Assembly (NCBI RefSeq): GCF_035013185.1
Contig: NZ_JAYGJO010000010.1
Location: 1-64,000, forward strand
Direction: 5' to 3'
DNA: 64,000 nucleotides
Origin: Acerihabitans sp035013185
GTDB lineage: Bacteria; Pseudomonadota; Gammaproteobacteria; Enterobacterales; Enterobacteriaceae
The notes below the pieces were generated by a model, which ran no database searches, was not told the origin of the DNA, and worked only from the letters and a program-made list of their open reading frames with translations. How positions within the stretch are numbered: the stretch's first letter is position 1; each line of letters opens with the position of its first letter. A program made the position numbers and the translations under genes. Positions 17,263-26,442 of this stretch are shown in pieces.

Positions 17263-18531
17263 ATGAAGAACAGCGAATTAGATCAACGGCGCTTATTGGC
17301 TACACCGCGCGGTGTCGGGGTGATGTGCGATTTTTATGCCGCTCGGGCGGAAAACGCCACGTTGTGGGATGAAGAAGGTCGACAATTCACCGATTTCTCC
17401 GCCGGTATCGCGGTGCTTAACACCGGCCACCGACATCCCAAAATTATCGCGGCCATCAAAAAGCAACTGGAGCTATTTACCCATACGGCTTATCAGGTTG
17501 TGCCTTATGGCAATTATATCGAGCTGGCAGAAAAACTGAACGCCAGAGTGCCAGTGGCCGGCCCGGTTAAAACCACCTTGTTCAGCACCGGTGCTGAAGC
17601 GGTGGAAAATGCGGTGAAGATTGCTCGTGCATACACTAAACGACCGGGCGTGATCACCTTTGGCGGTGCATTCCACGGCCGTACCTTGCTCACGCTGGCG
17701 CTGACCGGCAAAGTGGCTCCCTATAAACTGGGTTTTGGTCCTTTGCCTGGACAGGTATTTCATGCGGTCTATCCCAACCCACTGCATGGTGTTTCGGTAG
17801 CCCAGGCGTTGGCCAGCATTGATAGCTTATTCCATACGGACATCAGCCCGGACCAGGTTGCCGCCATTTTATTTGAACCCATTCAGGGCGAAGGTGGATT
17901 CAATATTGCCCCGGACGAATTTATTATCGGCCTACGTCAATTGTGCGACCAGCACGGCATTTTACTGATTGCCGATGAAGTGCAAAGTGGTTTTGCCCGC
18001 ACCGGCAAACTGTTCGCCATGGATCATTGTCCGCAGGTGAAGGTGGATTTGATCACTATGGCCAAAAGCCTGGGCGGTGGCATTCCTATCTCCGCTGTGG
18101 CCGGCCGCGCCGAGGTGATGGATGCTCCAGGGCCTGGTGGTTTGGGTGGCACCTATGCCGGCAATCCGCTGGCGGTGGCCTCGGCGCTGGCGGTACTTGA
18201 GGTGATAGACGACGAGCAGCTCTGCGCGCGCGCGCAGCGCTTGGGAGCCCATTTGATGGAAGTGCTGGAACAGGCCCGTCAAACGTGCCCGGCGATTTCT
18301 GCGGTACGCGGTCGCGGATCAATGGTCGCGGTGGAATTTGCCGACCCGATCAGCGGAAAACCCGATGCCCTCTATACTAAACGCATCCAGAAACAGGCTC
18401 TGGAAAACGGTTTGCTGCTGCTGACCTGCGGCGTACACGGCAATGTCATTCGTTTCCTGTACCCGCTAACCATCCCTGATGATCAGTTCTCGGCGGCATT
18501 GGACCTGTTGAGCCGGTTGCTCAAGGCATAA
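17263..18531 (+). CDS. gabT: 4-aminobutyrate aminotransferase GabT
   Basis: Moves the amino group of GABA to 2-oxoglutarate, giving succinate semialdehyde and glutamate. The 422-aa class-III aminotransferase has STGAEAVENAVKIAR near 108, the FHGRTLLTLALTGK segment, LLIADEVQSGFARTG near 235 and the PLP lysine K268 in TMAKSLGGGIP. It is followed 22 bp later by gabD, and both form an operon divergent from gabR. A related 5-aminovalerate activity is possible. Confidence 0.93.
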   Translation: MKNSELDQRRLLATPRGVGVMCDFYAARAENATLWDEEGRQFTDFSAGIAVLNTGHRHPKIIAAIKKQLELFTHTAYQVVPYGNYIELAEKLNARVPVAGPVKTTLFSTGAEAVENAVKIARAYTKRPGVITFGGAFHGRTLLTLALTGKVAPYKLGFGPLPGQVFHAVYPNPLHGVSVAQALASIDSLFHTDISPDQVAAILFEPIQGEGGFNIAPDEFIIGLRQLCDQHGILLIADEVQSGFARTGKLFAMDHCPQVKVDLITMAKSLGGGIPISAVAGRAEVMDAPGPGGLGGTYAGNPLAVASALAVLEVIDDEQLCARAQRLGAHLMEVLEQARQTCPAISAVRGRGSMVAVEFADPISGKPDALYTKRIQKQALENGLLLLTCGVHGNVIRFLYPLTIPDDQFSAALDLLSRLLKA

Positions 18532-18553
18532 TTTCAAGAAGGATGTGATTCGT

Positions 18554-20005
18554 ATGCAGCTAGATAATCCGCAATTGCTTCGCCATCAAGCGTTGATCGA
18601 CGGCCGGTGGTGCGATGGTGATACCTGTGTGCCAGCGGCGGTACTGAACCCGGCTACCGGTGAAGTGCTGGCTGAGGTGGCGCAGGTCAGCCGCGACCAA
18701 ACCGACGCGGCTATTGATGCCGCGGCTGCCGCGCTGGTGTCCTGGCGCGCGTTAACCGGTAAACAGCGTGCAACGCTGTTGCAGCAATGGGCACGGTTAA
18801 TTGATCAGCATCAAGAGGATCTTGCACGGCTGCTTACGGCGGAACAGGGAAAATCCCTGGCTGAAGCGCGCGGAGAAATAACCTACGCCAACAGCTTTAT
18901 CATCTGGTTTGCCGAAGAGGCAAAACGGGTGGAGGGCAGCGTACTGCAGTCTCCCCAGGCCAACCAACGACTGCTGGTCATCAAGCAACCCATCGGTGTG
19001 ACCGCCGCCATCACCCCATGGAATTTTCCGGCCGCGATGATCACCCGTAAAGTTGCCCCCGCATTGGCGGCGGGGTGCACCATGATCGTCAAACCGGCAG
19101 AACAAACTCCACTTACTGCGTTGGCGCTGGCCTGGCTGGCTCAGCAGGCGGGGATCCCCAATGGCGTGTTACAGGTGTTAACCGGGCCGGCGGCAGCGGT
19201 AGGCAAAGTTCTGTGCGACAGCCCGATAGTGCGCAAACTCAGTTTTACCGGCTCGACCGAAATTGGCCGCTTATTGATGGCGCAGTGCGCGCCAACCATC
19301 AAAAAACTCTCCCTGGAATTGGGCGGCAATGCACCGGTTATCGTCTTCGACGATGCCGACCTGGATAGCGCAGTATCGGGCATTATGGCCTCTAAGTTCC
19401 GCAACAGCGGCCAGACCTGCGTGTGCGCTAACCGTATTTATGTGCAACAGGGCATATATCCGGCCCTGGCGGCCCGTTTAGTCAGTGCGGTCAACGCGCT
19501 CAAGGTCGGCAATGGCATGACCGCGGGCACCACGCAAGGACCCTTGATCGATGCTGACGCCATCAGCAAGGTGCAGGCCCATATCGACGATGCCTTGTCA
19601 CAAGGGGCAACCTTGCTTACCGGCGGGCATGTCCATGCCTTGGGCGGAACATTTTTTGAGCCTACGGTGATTGGCGGGGTAACGGCGAGCATGCGTTTTG
19701 CTCGTGAGGAGACCTTTGGTCCAGTGGCACCGCTGTTTCCTTTTGTCGATGAAGCTCAGGCGGTGGCGTTGGCCAACGATACCGAGTTCGGTCTGGCGGC
19801 CTATGTCTTTACCCGGGACGCCGGGCGTCAGTGGCGGGTACCGGCCGCGCTGGAATATGGCATGGTCGGCGTTAATACCGGCGCGATCTCCAACGAGGTC
19901 GCACCGTTTGGCGGCGTCAAGCAGTCCGGCCTCGGACGGGAAGGATCCCGTTTTGGCATCGATGAATACCTGGAGATGAAATACCTTTGCCTGGATGTCT
20001 CTTGA
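18554..20005 (+). CDS. gabD: Succinate-semialdehyde dehydrogenase GabD
   Basis: Oxidises succinate semialdehyde to succinate with NADP+, feeding GABA carbon to the TCA cycle. The 483-aa aldehyde dehydrogenase has the TPWNFPAAMITRK nucleotide-site segment near 150, FTGSTEIGR near 230, LELGGNAP with the general-base Glu near 255 and the catalytic Cys in SGQTCVCANR near 288. ATG 18554 gives the same N-terminus as E. coli GabD (short lead, then HQALIDGRW); a GTG at 18545 is an alternative. It forms an operon with gabT. Confidence 0.94.
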   Translation: MQLDNPQLLRHQALIDGRWCDGDTCVPAAVLNPATGEVLAEVAQVSRDQTDAAIDAAAAALVSWRALTGKQRATLLQQWARLIDQHQEDLARLLTAEQGKSLAEARGEITYANSFIIWFAEEAKRVEGSVLQSPQANQRLLVIKQPIGVTAAITPWNFPAAMITRKVAPALAAGCTMIVKPAEQTPLTALALAWLAQQAGIPNGVLQVLTGPAAAVGKVLCDSPIVRKLSFTGSTEIGRLLMAQCAPTIKKLSLELGGNAPVIVFDDADLDSAVSGIMASKFRNSGQTCVCANRIYVQQGIYPALAARLVSAVNALKVGNGMTAGTTQGPLIDADAISKVQAHIDDALSQGATLLTGGHVHALGGTFFEPTVIGGVTASMRFAREETFGPVAPLFPFVDEAQAVALANDTEFGLAAYVFTRDAGRQWRVPAALEYGMVGVNTGAISNEVAPFGGVKQSGLGREGSRFGIDEYLEMKYLCLDVS

Positions 20006-20053
20006 TCTAGCGATCCCGCACCGCGCCGACCGATGAGGTCAATGGCGACGGTG

Positions 20054-20093
20054 TAGCAAGGGGTTGCCTCTATAAGGTGCAACCCCTTCGCTA
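20054..20093. terminator. Strong hairpin after gabD
   Basis: AAGGGGTTGC (20058-20067) pairs perfectly with GCAACCCCTT (20079-20088), and outer TAGC/GCTA bases extend the stem with one bulge. No T-run follows, so it may be a processed or factor-dependent end rather than a classical intrinsic terminator. Confidence 0.5.
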
Positions 20094-20184
20094 GATGCAC
20101 GAAGATAACGCATGAATTTGTTATAATTAACCACTTTTCCCCGAAGTTCCCGCTAAATACGCCAATATCCCTTTACTGACAAAG

Positions 20185-20200
20185 TGGCACGAAAGATGCT
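20185..20200 (+). promoter_or_regulatory. sigma-54 promoter of the polyamine/GABA ABC operon
   Basis: TGGCACGAAAGATGCT has GG at 20186-20187 and GC at 20198-20199 (N10) and the full TGGCACG -24 box. It lies about 155 bp before the binding-protein gene and after the gabD hairpin, so the transporter probably has its own nitrogen-dependent transcript. No convincing NtrC site was seen nearby. Confidence 0.75.
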
Positions 20201-20213
20201 TAATATATGATGC

Positions 20214-20225
20214 ATGATGCATCAT
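20214..20225. promoter_or_regulatory. 12-bp palindrome at the ABC operon start
   Basis: ATGATGCATCAT, preceded by a direct ATGATGC copy, lies where transcription from the sigma-54 promoter would begin. Its position and symmetry suit a repressor operator. The bound protein is unknown; the FCD-type GntR product encoded at 25492-26280 is one candidate. Confidence 0.45.
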
Positions 20226-20355
20226 AAGTATCACGCAAGCCGATTTCCATGATCAAAAAGCTAAACAGCATGCGCTAGATGCTGAGGGTAATGAACCCTC
20301 GTCGCTACGGCATTGATGATGACTTACTGATTGATGACATTTAAAGGGGCAGGGT

Positions 20356-21384
20356 ATGTTGAAAACATTTGCGGTATCCACATTATTGATCGGGTTGGCG
20401 TTTCAAGCGCAGGCGGAGACGTTAACCGTCGTGTCCTTTGGTGGACAAAATAAGAATGCCCAGGAAAAAGCCTTCTATCAGCCTTTTACCGCTGCGGGCA
20501 ACGGAGACATCCAGGCGGGTGAATATAATGGCGAAATGGCAAAGATTCGCGCCATGGTGCAGACCGGTCAGGTGGGTTGGGACATCGTTGAAGTGGAAGG
20601 ACCAGAATTACGTCGCGGCTGTGACGAGGGCCTGTTTGAACCCTTGGATTGGTCCAAGTTAGGCGATAAGGCTGGCTATGTCACTGGATCTGCTACCGAG
20701 TGCGGCGCCGGCATCTTTTTGTGGTCGACGGTGTTGACCTACGATGCGCAAAAGCTGAAAACGGCACCGACCAGTTGGGCTGATTTCTGGAATGTCAAAG
20801 AGTTTCCCGGCAAGCGTGGGTTGCGCAAAAGTGCCAAATTTACGCTGGAGATTGCCCTGCTGGCGGACGGCGTCAAACGCGAAGATGTGTACCCGCTGCT
20901 GGCCACCAAGGCTGGTGTGGATAGGGCGTTTCGTAAGCTTGACCAGCTAAAACCGGACATCCAATGGTGGGAATCTGGTGCGCAACCGCTGCAATGGTTG
21001 GTGGCCGGCGATGTCGTCATGAGCTCCGCTTATAATGGCCGTGTTGGCGCAGCGGCAAAAGAGGGTCATGAGTTTAAAATGGTCTGGGATAACAGCCTGT
21101 ATGATTTAGACAGCTGGGCGATCGTCAAGGGATCACCGCATAAGGCGCTGGCTGAAAAGTTTATTGCTTTCGCCAACCAATCGGAAAACCAGAAAGTATT
21201 TGCTGAAAATATTCCTTACGGTCCAACCAATAAAAAAACCATTGCGTTGCTTGACCCGGCACTTGCCGCTAACCTGCCGACTGCGCCGGCTAACCTGGCG
21301 CACGCCCTGCCGGTGGATACCAAATTCTGGATTGAACATGGCGAAGATCTGGAACAACGTTTTAACGCCTGGGCCGCTCAATAA
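20356..21384 (+). CDS. Periplasmic polyamine/GABA-type ABC substrate-binding protein
   Basis: A 342-aa secreted protein with a clear signal peptide (cleavage after AQA near residue 20) followed by ETLTVVSFGG, the PotD/PotF-type mature start. Motifs NGEMAKIRAMVQTGQVGWDIVEVEG and NIPYGPTNKK are typical of putrescine/spermidine-like binding proteins of the family 1 extracellular group. It is the first gene of a binding-protein/permease/permease operon. Beside gabTD the substrate is likely putrescine, GABA or a related amino compound, but residues that decide this cannot be read by eye. Confidence 0.85.
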   Translation: MLKTFAVSTLLIGLAFQAQAETLTVVSFGGQNKNAQEKAFYQPFTAAGNGDIQAGEYNGEMAKIRAMVQTGQVGWDIVEVEGPELRRGCDEGLFEPLDWSKLGDKAGYVTGSATECGAGIFLWSTVLTYDAQKLKTAPTSWADFWNVKEFPGKRGLRKSAKFTLEIALLADGVKREDVYPLLATKAGVDRAFRKLDQLKPDIQWWESGAQPLQWLVAGDVVMSSAYNGRVGAAAKEGHEFKMVWDNSLYDLDSWAIVKGSPHKALAEKFIAFANQSENQKVFAENIPYGPTNKKTIALLDPALAANLPTAPANLAHALPVDTKFWIEHGEDLEQRFNAWAAQ

Positions 21385-21417
21385 GTGGACTTCGCCATGC
21401 TTACCGGAGAATAATTC

Positions 21418-22680
21418 ATGACAGAAATGATAACGGCCGGCAACGAGGCCGGACACGGCTCGACGCTTATGCAGCAATTGCATCAGTCGCAAAAAAAACA
21501 TAAGCGTCGTACCTGGCTGTTGGTGGCGCCGCTGCTGCTATTTATCGGCCTCAGTTTTGTCGTCCCGATTGCGTCGGTGCTGGTAAAAAGCGTGGCGAAT
21601 CCCGAGCTGCGAACGGCGATGCCTACCGTCACGGCGGCGTTGTCCCACTGGGATGGCAACGCCATCCCAGATGATTCAACCTTCCAGGCGCTGGTCAGCG
21701 ATCTGCGCTCGGCGCGCGCGAGTGGGCAGATTTCATCAGTGGCTAAGCGGTTAAGCTATGAGGATCCGTCCTATCGCTCGTTGATTATGCACACGCTGCG
21801 CGCTGCCCCAGACGATATCACCCAGCCGGGCGCGACCCGCACGGCGCTAACCACCGCGTTACCGCTGTGGCGCAACATTGACACCTGGCGTTCTGTGCAA
21901 CGGGCCTCCCGGCCATTTACCGCGCTATACCTGCTGGCGGTATTTGATCGTAAAGTGGATATTCACACGGGTGCGGTAACCCGGTTACCGGACGATAAGG
22001 CGTTGTATGTGAATGTGCTGGAGCGCACGTTATTAATGGCGGGGGTGGTCACACTATTATGTTTGGTACTGGGTTATCCGTTAGCCTACTGGTTGTCCAA
22101 GCAACCTGCTGGCCGGGCAAATTTGCTGATGATTATGGTGCTATTGCCCTTTTGGACCTCGTTGATTGTGCGTACCGCCAGTTGGATTGTGTTATTGCAG
22201 TCTGGCGGTCTGATCAACGGCGGGTTAATACACCTCGGTATTATTGATAAACCCCTGGAGCTGGTGTTTAACCGGATTGGGGTTTATATCGCCATGACCC
22301 ATATCCTGCTGCCCTTTATCGTATTACCGCTTTATGCGGTAATGAAGGGTATTTCGCCAAACTACATGCGCGCGGCGATTTCCCTCGGTGCCCATCCGTT
22401 TGTCGCCTTTTGGCGGGTGTACGTGCCGCAAACCTACGCGGGCGTGGCAGCCGGCGGGCTGCTGGTCTTTATCATGGCCATCGGTTATTACATCACCCCG
22501 GCGTTACTGGGGGGACCGGGCGATCAAATGTTGAGTTATTTTGTCGCGTTCTTTACCAATACCACCATGAACTGGGGAATGGCGGCGGCGCTGGGTAGCC
22601 AACTGCTGGTGATCGTGATCATGCTTTACCTTGTTTATATCCGGGTTACCCGGACTCAGGCGGAAATAGCTGCCCGCTAG
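21418..22680 (+). CDS. ABC transporter permease (PotB type)
   Basis: Inner-membrane permease of 420 aa: a cytoplasmic N-terminus, one membrane segment at about 34-55, a long periplasmic insert (about 60-190) and a five-segment permease core. The EAA-loop that docks on the ATPase is in AAISLGAHPFVAFWRVYVPQ near 320. The long insert after the first segment is seen in PotB-like permeases of GABA/polyamine systems from soil bacteria. It follows the binding-protein gene by 33 bp. Confidence 0.87.
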   Translation: MTEMITAGNEAGHGSTLMQQLHQSQKKHKRRTWLLVAPLLLFIGLSFVVPIASVLVKSVANPELRTAMPTVTAALSHWDGNAIPDDSTFQALVSDLRSARASGQISSVAKRLSYEDPSYRSLIMHTLRAAPDDITQPGATRTALTTALPLWRNIDTWRSVQRASRPFTALYLLAVFDRKVDIHTGAVTRLPDDKALYVNVLERTLLMAGVVTLLCLVLGYPLAYWLSKQPAGRANLLMIMVLLPFWTSLIVRTASWIVLLQSGGLINGGLIHLGIIDKPLELVFNRIGVYIAMTHILLPFIVLPLYAVMKGISPNYMRAAISLGAHPFVAFWRVYVPQTYAGVAAGGLLVFIMAIGYYITPALLGGPGDQMLSYFVAFFTNTTMNWGMAAALGSQLLVIVIMLYLVYIRVTRTQAEIAAR

Positions 22681-22847
22681 GCGATACCTGTTGATATTTC
22701 ACCTTGCATAAGCATTGGCGGTGCAGGTTAACCCGAGTTTTTGACCATCCAGGCTCATCGGGATCCACGTGTTAACCCACTGCCGACAACGTGACATCGA
22801 ATAGGTATAACGGAAGAGATTTATCGGATAACCATCGGAAATTTATT

Positions 22848-23678
22848 ATGCTAAGACCCAAAGGTACCGCGCTCATGCGCTTATGGAACGGACTGTTTAC
22901 TCTCTACGGGGCGGCGGCGCTGTTGTTTCTGATCGTGCCGGTGTTAATCATCGTCCCACTCTCCTTTAACGTCAGTGCATTTCTCAGCTACCCGTTAAGT
23001 GGTTTTTCCCTACGCTGGTACCGGGCATTTTTTCACTCCAACGAGTGGTTAGACGCTTTGGGCAACAGCCTTATCATTGCCCCGCTGGCCACCATCTTGG
23101 CCACGGTACTCGGCGTTTTGGCCGCTATCGGGCTGTCGCGTGGTGAGTTTCGCGGCAAAGCCCTGGTCATGGCGATTATCATCTCGCCGATGATCGCCCC
23201 GGTGGTGATTGTTGCCGTCGGGTTGTTTTTCTTTTTCGCCCGTTTGTCGCTGCTAAACAGCTATCTGGGGTTAGTGCTGGCGCACGCCATGTTGGGGGTG
23301 CCGTTTGTGGTGATCACGGTGACGGCGGTGCTGAAAAATTACGATCAAAACCTCTCGCGGGCTGCCGCCAGTCTTGGCGCGCCGCCCTGGCAAGTGTTGC
23401 TCAAGGTGACGTTGCCGCTGATTGCACCAGGGGTGTTCTCAGGCGCGTTGTTTGCCTTTGCCGCATCGTTTGATGAGGTGGTGGTCACTTTATTTTTAGC
23501 CAGCCCGGCACAGCGCACGTTGCCGATTCAAATGTTTGCCGGTATTCGTGAGAATCTAGACCCAACCATTGCCGCCGCCGCGTCGCTGATGGTCGGCGCC
23601 TCGCTTGTGCTGCTGCTGGTGATGGAAATGCTGCGCCGACGCGCGGAGCGGATCCGCGGCACGACGGCCGGCGGGTAG
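22848..23678 (+). CDS. ABC transporter permease (PotC type)
   Basis: Second permease (276 aa if started at ATG 22848), with six membrane segments and the EAA loop AAASLGAPPWQVLLKVTLPLIAPG near 175. The heterodimer with the 420-aa permease would form the channel. It lies 167 bp after that gene, longer than usual inside such an operon. The start is uncertain: upstream in-frame codons to 22791 and an ATG at 22875 are alternatives. Confidence 0.86.
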   Translation: MLRPKGTALMRLWNGLFTLYGAAALLFLIVPVLIIVPLSFNVSAFLSYPLSGFSLRWYRAFFHSNEWLDALGNSLIIAPLATILATVLGVLAAIGLSRGEFRGKALVMAIIISPMIAPVVIVAVGLFFFFARLSLLNSYLGLVLAHAMLGVPFVVITVTAVLKNYDQNLSRAAASLGAPPWQVLLKVTLPLIAPGVFSGALFAFAASFDEVVVTLFLASPAQRTLPIQMFAGIRENLDPTIAAAASLMVGASLVLLLVMEMLRRRAERIRGTTAGG

Positions 23679-23764
23679 GCAGCGAGGTAGCGCATACCGG
23701 CTGGAGGCAGGCTTGTATGCGGCATCCGTTCAATATTAAAGGCTATTGTCGCAATAGTTGGCGT

Positions 23765-25177
23765 TTAACGAGTATTGAGACTAGTAGGTTTTTTATCATA
23801 CATTCTTGCAGCTCCCGGGCTCATCCATGGAGGCGGTGTATTCGGCACATACTTATATTCATACCATTTCTCGACCGTTTTTGTTGCAAGATGATCAGTA
23901 ATATTTATCTCGCTGAGAAGCTTATCCTTTTGCTCCTTACTGGTCTCTTTGGTGATTTGTGGTTTGATGATCAACTCGACAAACCGCATCTCGAGTAATT
24001 CGAGGCTTTTCAGTTGAGTGAGCCCTAGCGAAAGCGCCACAGAGTCCACCGTAGGGTTCTTCTTTTTATCCTTGATAAGGCCATCCGCAAAATGAGCTAT
24101 AGCCTGCTTATCAAGTTTTTCTAAAGCAGCGGCTGAAAAAATCTGATATGTTGAGGCGATTGATTCACAGTTTATGCAACCTGGACCTTTCTTTGACGCT
24201 AGCTGTTCCACTTCCCTTGATACTATTTGTTTCACAACCGCCAGATAAAATGAATTTTTGGTTTTTAGCGTATTGATTTCATAATACTCGAACAATTCCG
24301 CACGGCTCTCTGGCTTATTAATATAGTGGTCAATACCGTGCTTTAAAAGGTGCATATCCTTTATGCTTGATGCCACTTCCTTGGATGATTCTGGAAAATC
24401 TTTGGTGACGTATTGCCAGGTTTTTTTTCCATCCAATAGGTCCTGTTTTCCAAAATGATTAATGAATAGTTCATAAAGAGGTGTCAGGTTGAATTCATAA
24501 TTTAAACCCAATTCATCAATAATTTCCTGACAGCTTTTACCTTCATTTATCAATGCTTGGCCTTTTTTTTCCAGCGTCAGAGAAGTTAAAATGTTAATAG
24601 CTATTTCTGGTAACTTAAATCTGCTACAAAGACTGTTATATTCATCGATTATATCGCTCACTTTCCAGTTTTGTTCGATTAACGCTTTACCTCGAATTTC
24701 GACAAAAGGTTTCGCAAATTGCATAGGACTAAGAGGATCATGAAAATGCGGTATATCTTGATATAATTCAGCAACAAATTGCTTAAGGGGCTCCAGTGAA
24801 TCATGGGAACTTAACAGTTTCACTGCCGTAAGTGGTATAGCATGATGTTGGTCTATGCAAAAATAGGCGATGTTGTGGATTAATTCCTCGCATTTCGCCG
24901 GATTGCTAACGTTACACAAATGGCTAACCATACTGTTTTTCTTTTCGTAATAAGAATCTTCTGGGTCGTCAAAATCAAATTCTAAAAATTCATCTTCTAA
25001 CACCTCTTTCCACTGTTCTTTTTCACGAGAAGATTTTTTGTCCGTAATGATTGTTCTGCTGCAGACATCAATGATTTGATTGACAAACGCACGTTGCTGG
25101 TCGTCGGTAGGATCGAATGGATGATATAAACCAGTACCTATGGGGTATGTAAATAAACCAATACTTTGGTCAACCAT
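23765..25177 (-). CDS. Unknown AT-rich gene with internal helical repeats
   Basis: I do not recognise this 470-aa protein. It has no signal peptide or membrane segment, is rich in Glu, Lys, Asp and Ile and is predicted helical. Two clear repeats of about 43 residues occur: GKALIEQN...DIIDEY (163-180) and GQALINEG...EIIDEL (206-223); a weaker third follows (LLDGKKTWQYVTKDF, 247-261) and a distant one near 366-402. Such repeats suggest a stacked-helix protein-protein interface. The gene is visibly more AT-rich than its neighbours, stands alone between an ABC operon and a regulator, and has a weak ribosome site, all of which point to horizontal transfer. A secreted effector or a phage-linked protein are guesses only. 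Confidence 0.7.
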   Translation of the reverse strand: MVDQSIGLFTYPIGTGLYHPFDPTDDQQRAFVNQIIDVCSRTIITDKKSSREKEQWKEVLEDEFLEFDFDDPEDSYYEKKNSMVSHLCNVSNPAKCEELIHNIAYFCIDQHHAIPLTAVKLLSSHDSLEPLKQFVAELYQDIPHFHDPLSPMQFAKPFVEIRGKALIEQNWKVSDIIDEYNSLCSRFKLPEIAINILTSLTLEKKGQALINEGKSCQEIIDELGLNYEFNLTPLYELFINHFGKQDLLDGKKTWQYVTKDFPESSKEVASSIKDMHLLKHGIDHYINKPESRAELFEYYEINTLKTKNSFYLAVVKQIVSREVEQLASKKGPGCINCESIASTYQIFSAAALEKLDKQAIAHFADGLIKDKKKNPTVDSVALSLGLTQLKSLELLEMRFVELIIKPQITKETSKEQKDKLLSEINITDHLATKTVEKWYEYKYVPNTPPPWMSPGAARMYDKKPTSLNTR

Positions 25178-25491
25178 ATTTTTCTCTACTAAAGTAATTA
25201 TTTAAATGGATTTGTAATTTGATATGATACTAAAGATTTTTTTGATGTCAACTTTTAAAAAACATGTGAACATTTTCATATTAATAATATGAATACTAAT
25301 ATGATAGTGCAAGTAAATATATTAGCGTGAATATATAACTCCATATAACCGAATTGATTGGCTGCCATTTTAGCACGTCCCAGCCGGGTAATCAGCATGC
25401 GTTGTTTTGGCAAATAGCGTGGCCACGAAGCCTGAAGGTAATAAAAAATAATGAACCTTGCACAATATTGTAGCCTGTTAAACGAGCTTAT
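25178..25491. other. 314-bp AT-rich gene-free region
   Basis: Upstream of the unknown gene. Very AT-rich up to about 25340, with candidate leftward promoter-like AT boxes, then more balanced sequence up to the stop of the GntR gene. No RNA gene, repeat or coding remnant recognised. Confidence 0.5.
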
Positions 25492-26280
25492 CTACCTTGA
25501 TGCTAAATACCCGATCAACAGCTGGTGCACCGCCATAATATCCAGACGAATGGCGGCGGCGGCGGCTTCGCTGTCTTGCCGGCGCAGTGCGGCCAGTAGA
25601 TCCTGATGATGTTTCACTACACTCTTCACTACACTCTGCTGGGCCGCATTGGTGAACGCCTGCGCGATATGCGGCCCGGCACGCATCCACAGCCGATCGA
25701 TAAAACTGCTCAGCAACGGCATTTGGGCGCTGCGCGCCACCAGCAAATGAAACTCACTGTTAAGCCGCAGGATCGCAGCAAGATCGTCTGTGGTCATGGC
25801 GTGCAGGGTGCTTTTGATATTGACGGTCAACCTTTGCAGGTCCGCTGGATTAATCAGCTGTGCTGCCCGATGGGCACCAAGGGCCTCCAGCTCCAGGCGC
25901 AGGGTACAGATCTCCCCATATTGTGCAGACGTCAATATGGGGACGCGGATATCCTTGGGTGTACGCATTTCCAACGCCTGCTCGCGGGCCAACTGCAGCA
26001 CGGCGTCCCGTACCGGCGTGACGCTGGTGCCGACCTGGGCAGCCAGTTCGCGGATGCGCAGCCGATCGTTGGGCTTCAACTGACCGGTTATCAGCGCCTG
26101 CCGCAAAGAGGCATACACGCTGGAACCCAGAAAAGCGTGCTCAATCGGATCGGGTTGATAACTCAACGTTTTGTCCTGTGTTATGGTCGCAAAAGCGCCG
26201 CTAGCAATCTTATGCAGCAAATATACAACATGATGCGTCAAATTCCCATTAGTGCTGACGCAACCGTCAAGACCCGGCAC
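25492..26280 (-). CDS. GntR family regulator, FCD (FadR-like) subgroup
   Basis: 262 aa with a winged helix (about residues 55-120: SSVYASLRQALITGQLKPNDRLRIRELAAQVGTSVTPVRDAVLQL) and an all-helical FCD ligand domain (from about 135: LRLELEALGAHRAAQ, NSEFHLLVARSA, HHQDLLAAL) whose His residues normally bind a metal and a carboxylate ligand. The first 45 residues are longer than usual and the start may be further in. Its target is unknown. Nearby candidates are the ABC operon palindrome at 20214 and the operators before the TRAP genes at 32972 and 33035. Confidence 0.85.
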   Translation of the reverse strand: MPGLDGCVSTNGNLTHHVVYLLHKIASGAFATITQDKTLSYQPDPIEHAFLGSSVYASLRQALITGQLKPNDRLRIRELAAQVGTSVTPVRDAVLQLAREQALEMRTPKDIRVPILTSAQYGEICTLRLELEALGAHRAAQLINPADLQRLTVNIKSTLHAMTTDDLAAILRLNSEFHLLVARSAQMPLLSSFIDRLWMRAGPHIAQAFTNAAQQSVVKSVVKHHQDLLAALRRQDSEAAAAAIRLDIMAVHQLLIGYLASR

Positions 26281-26442
26281 TATGGCGCACCGTAGTCCAG
26301 TGATAATAGCAATATAAATGATTAGCCAATTAGTAGATTAGTGAACGCGATCAAATACTGCTGCGATGGTTTTCGCTACTGTAATGGCATTATGCCCGGG
26401 TTGTGCTTTTTCCCGCCCGGGGGGTATTTAGAGCCATTTCAC

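Noticed and set aside
23717..23998. 93-aa rightward reading frame with hydrophobic stretch
   Set aside because: Antisense to the 3' part of the unknown 470-aa gene, whose repeats and length make the leftward strand the coding one.
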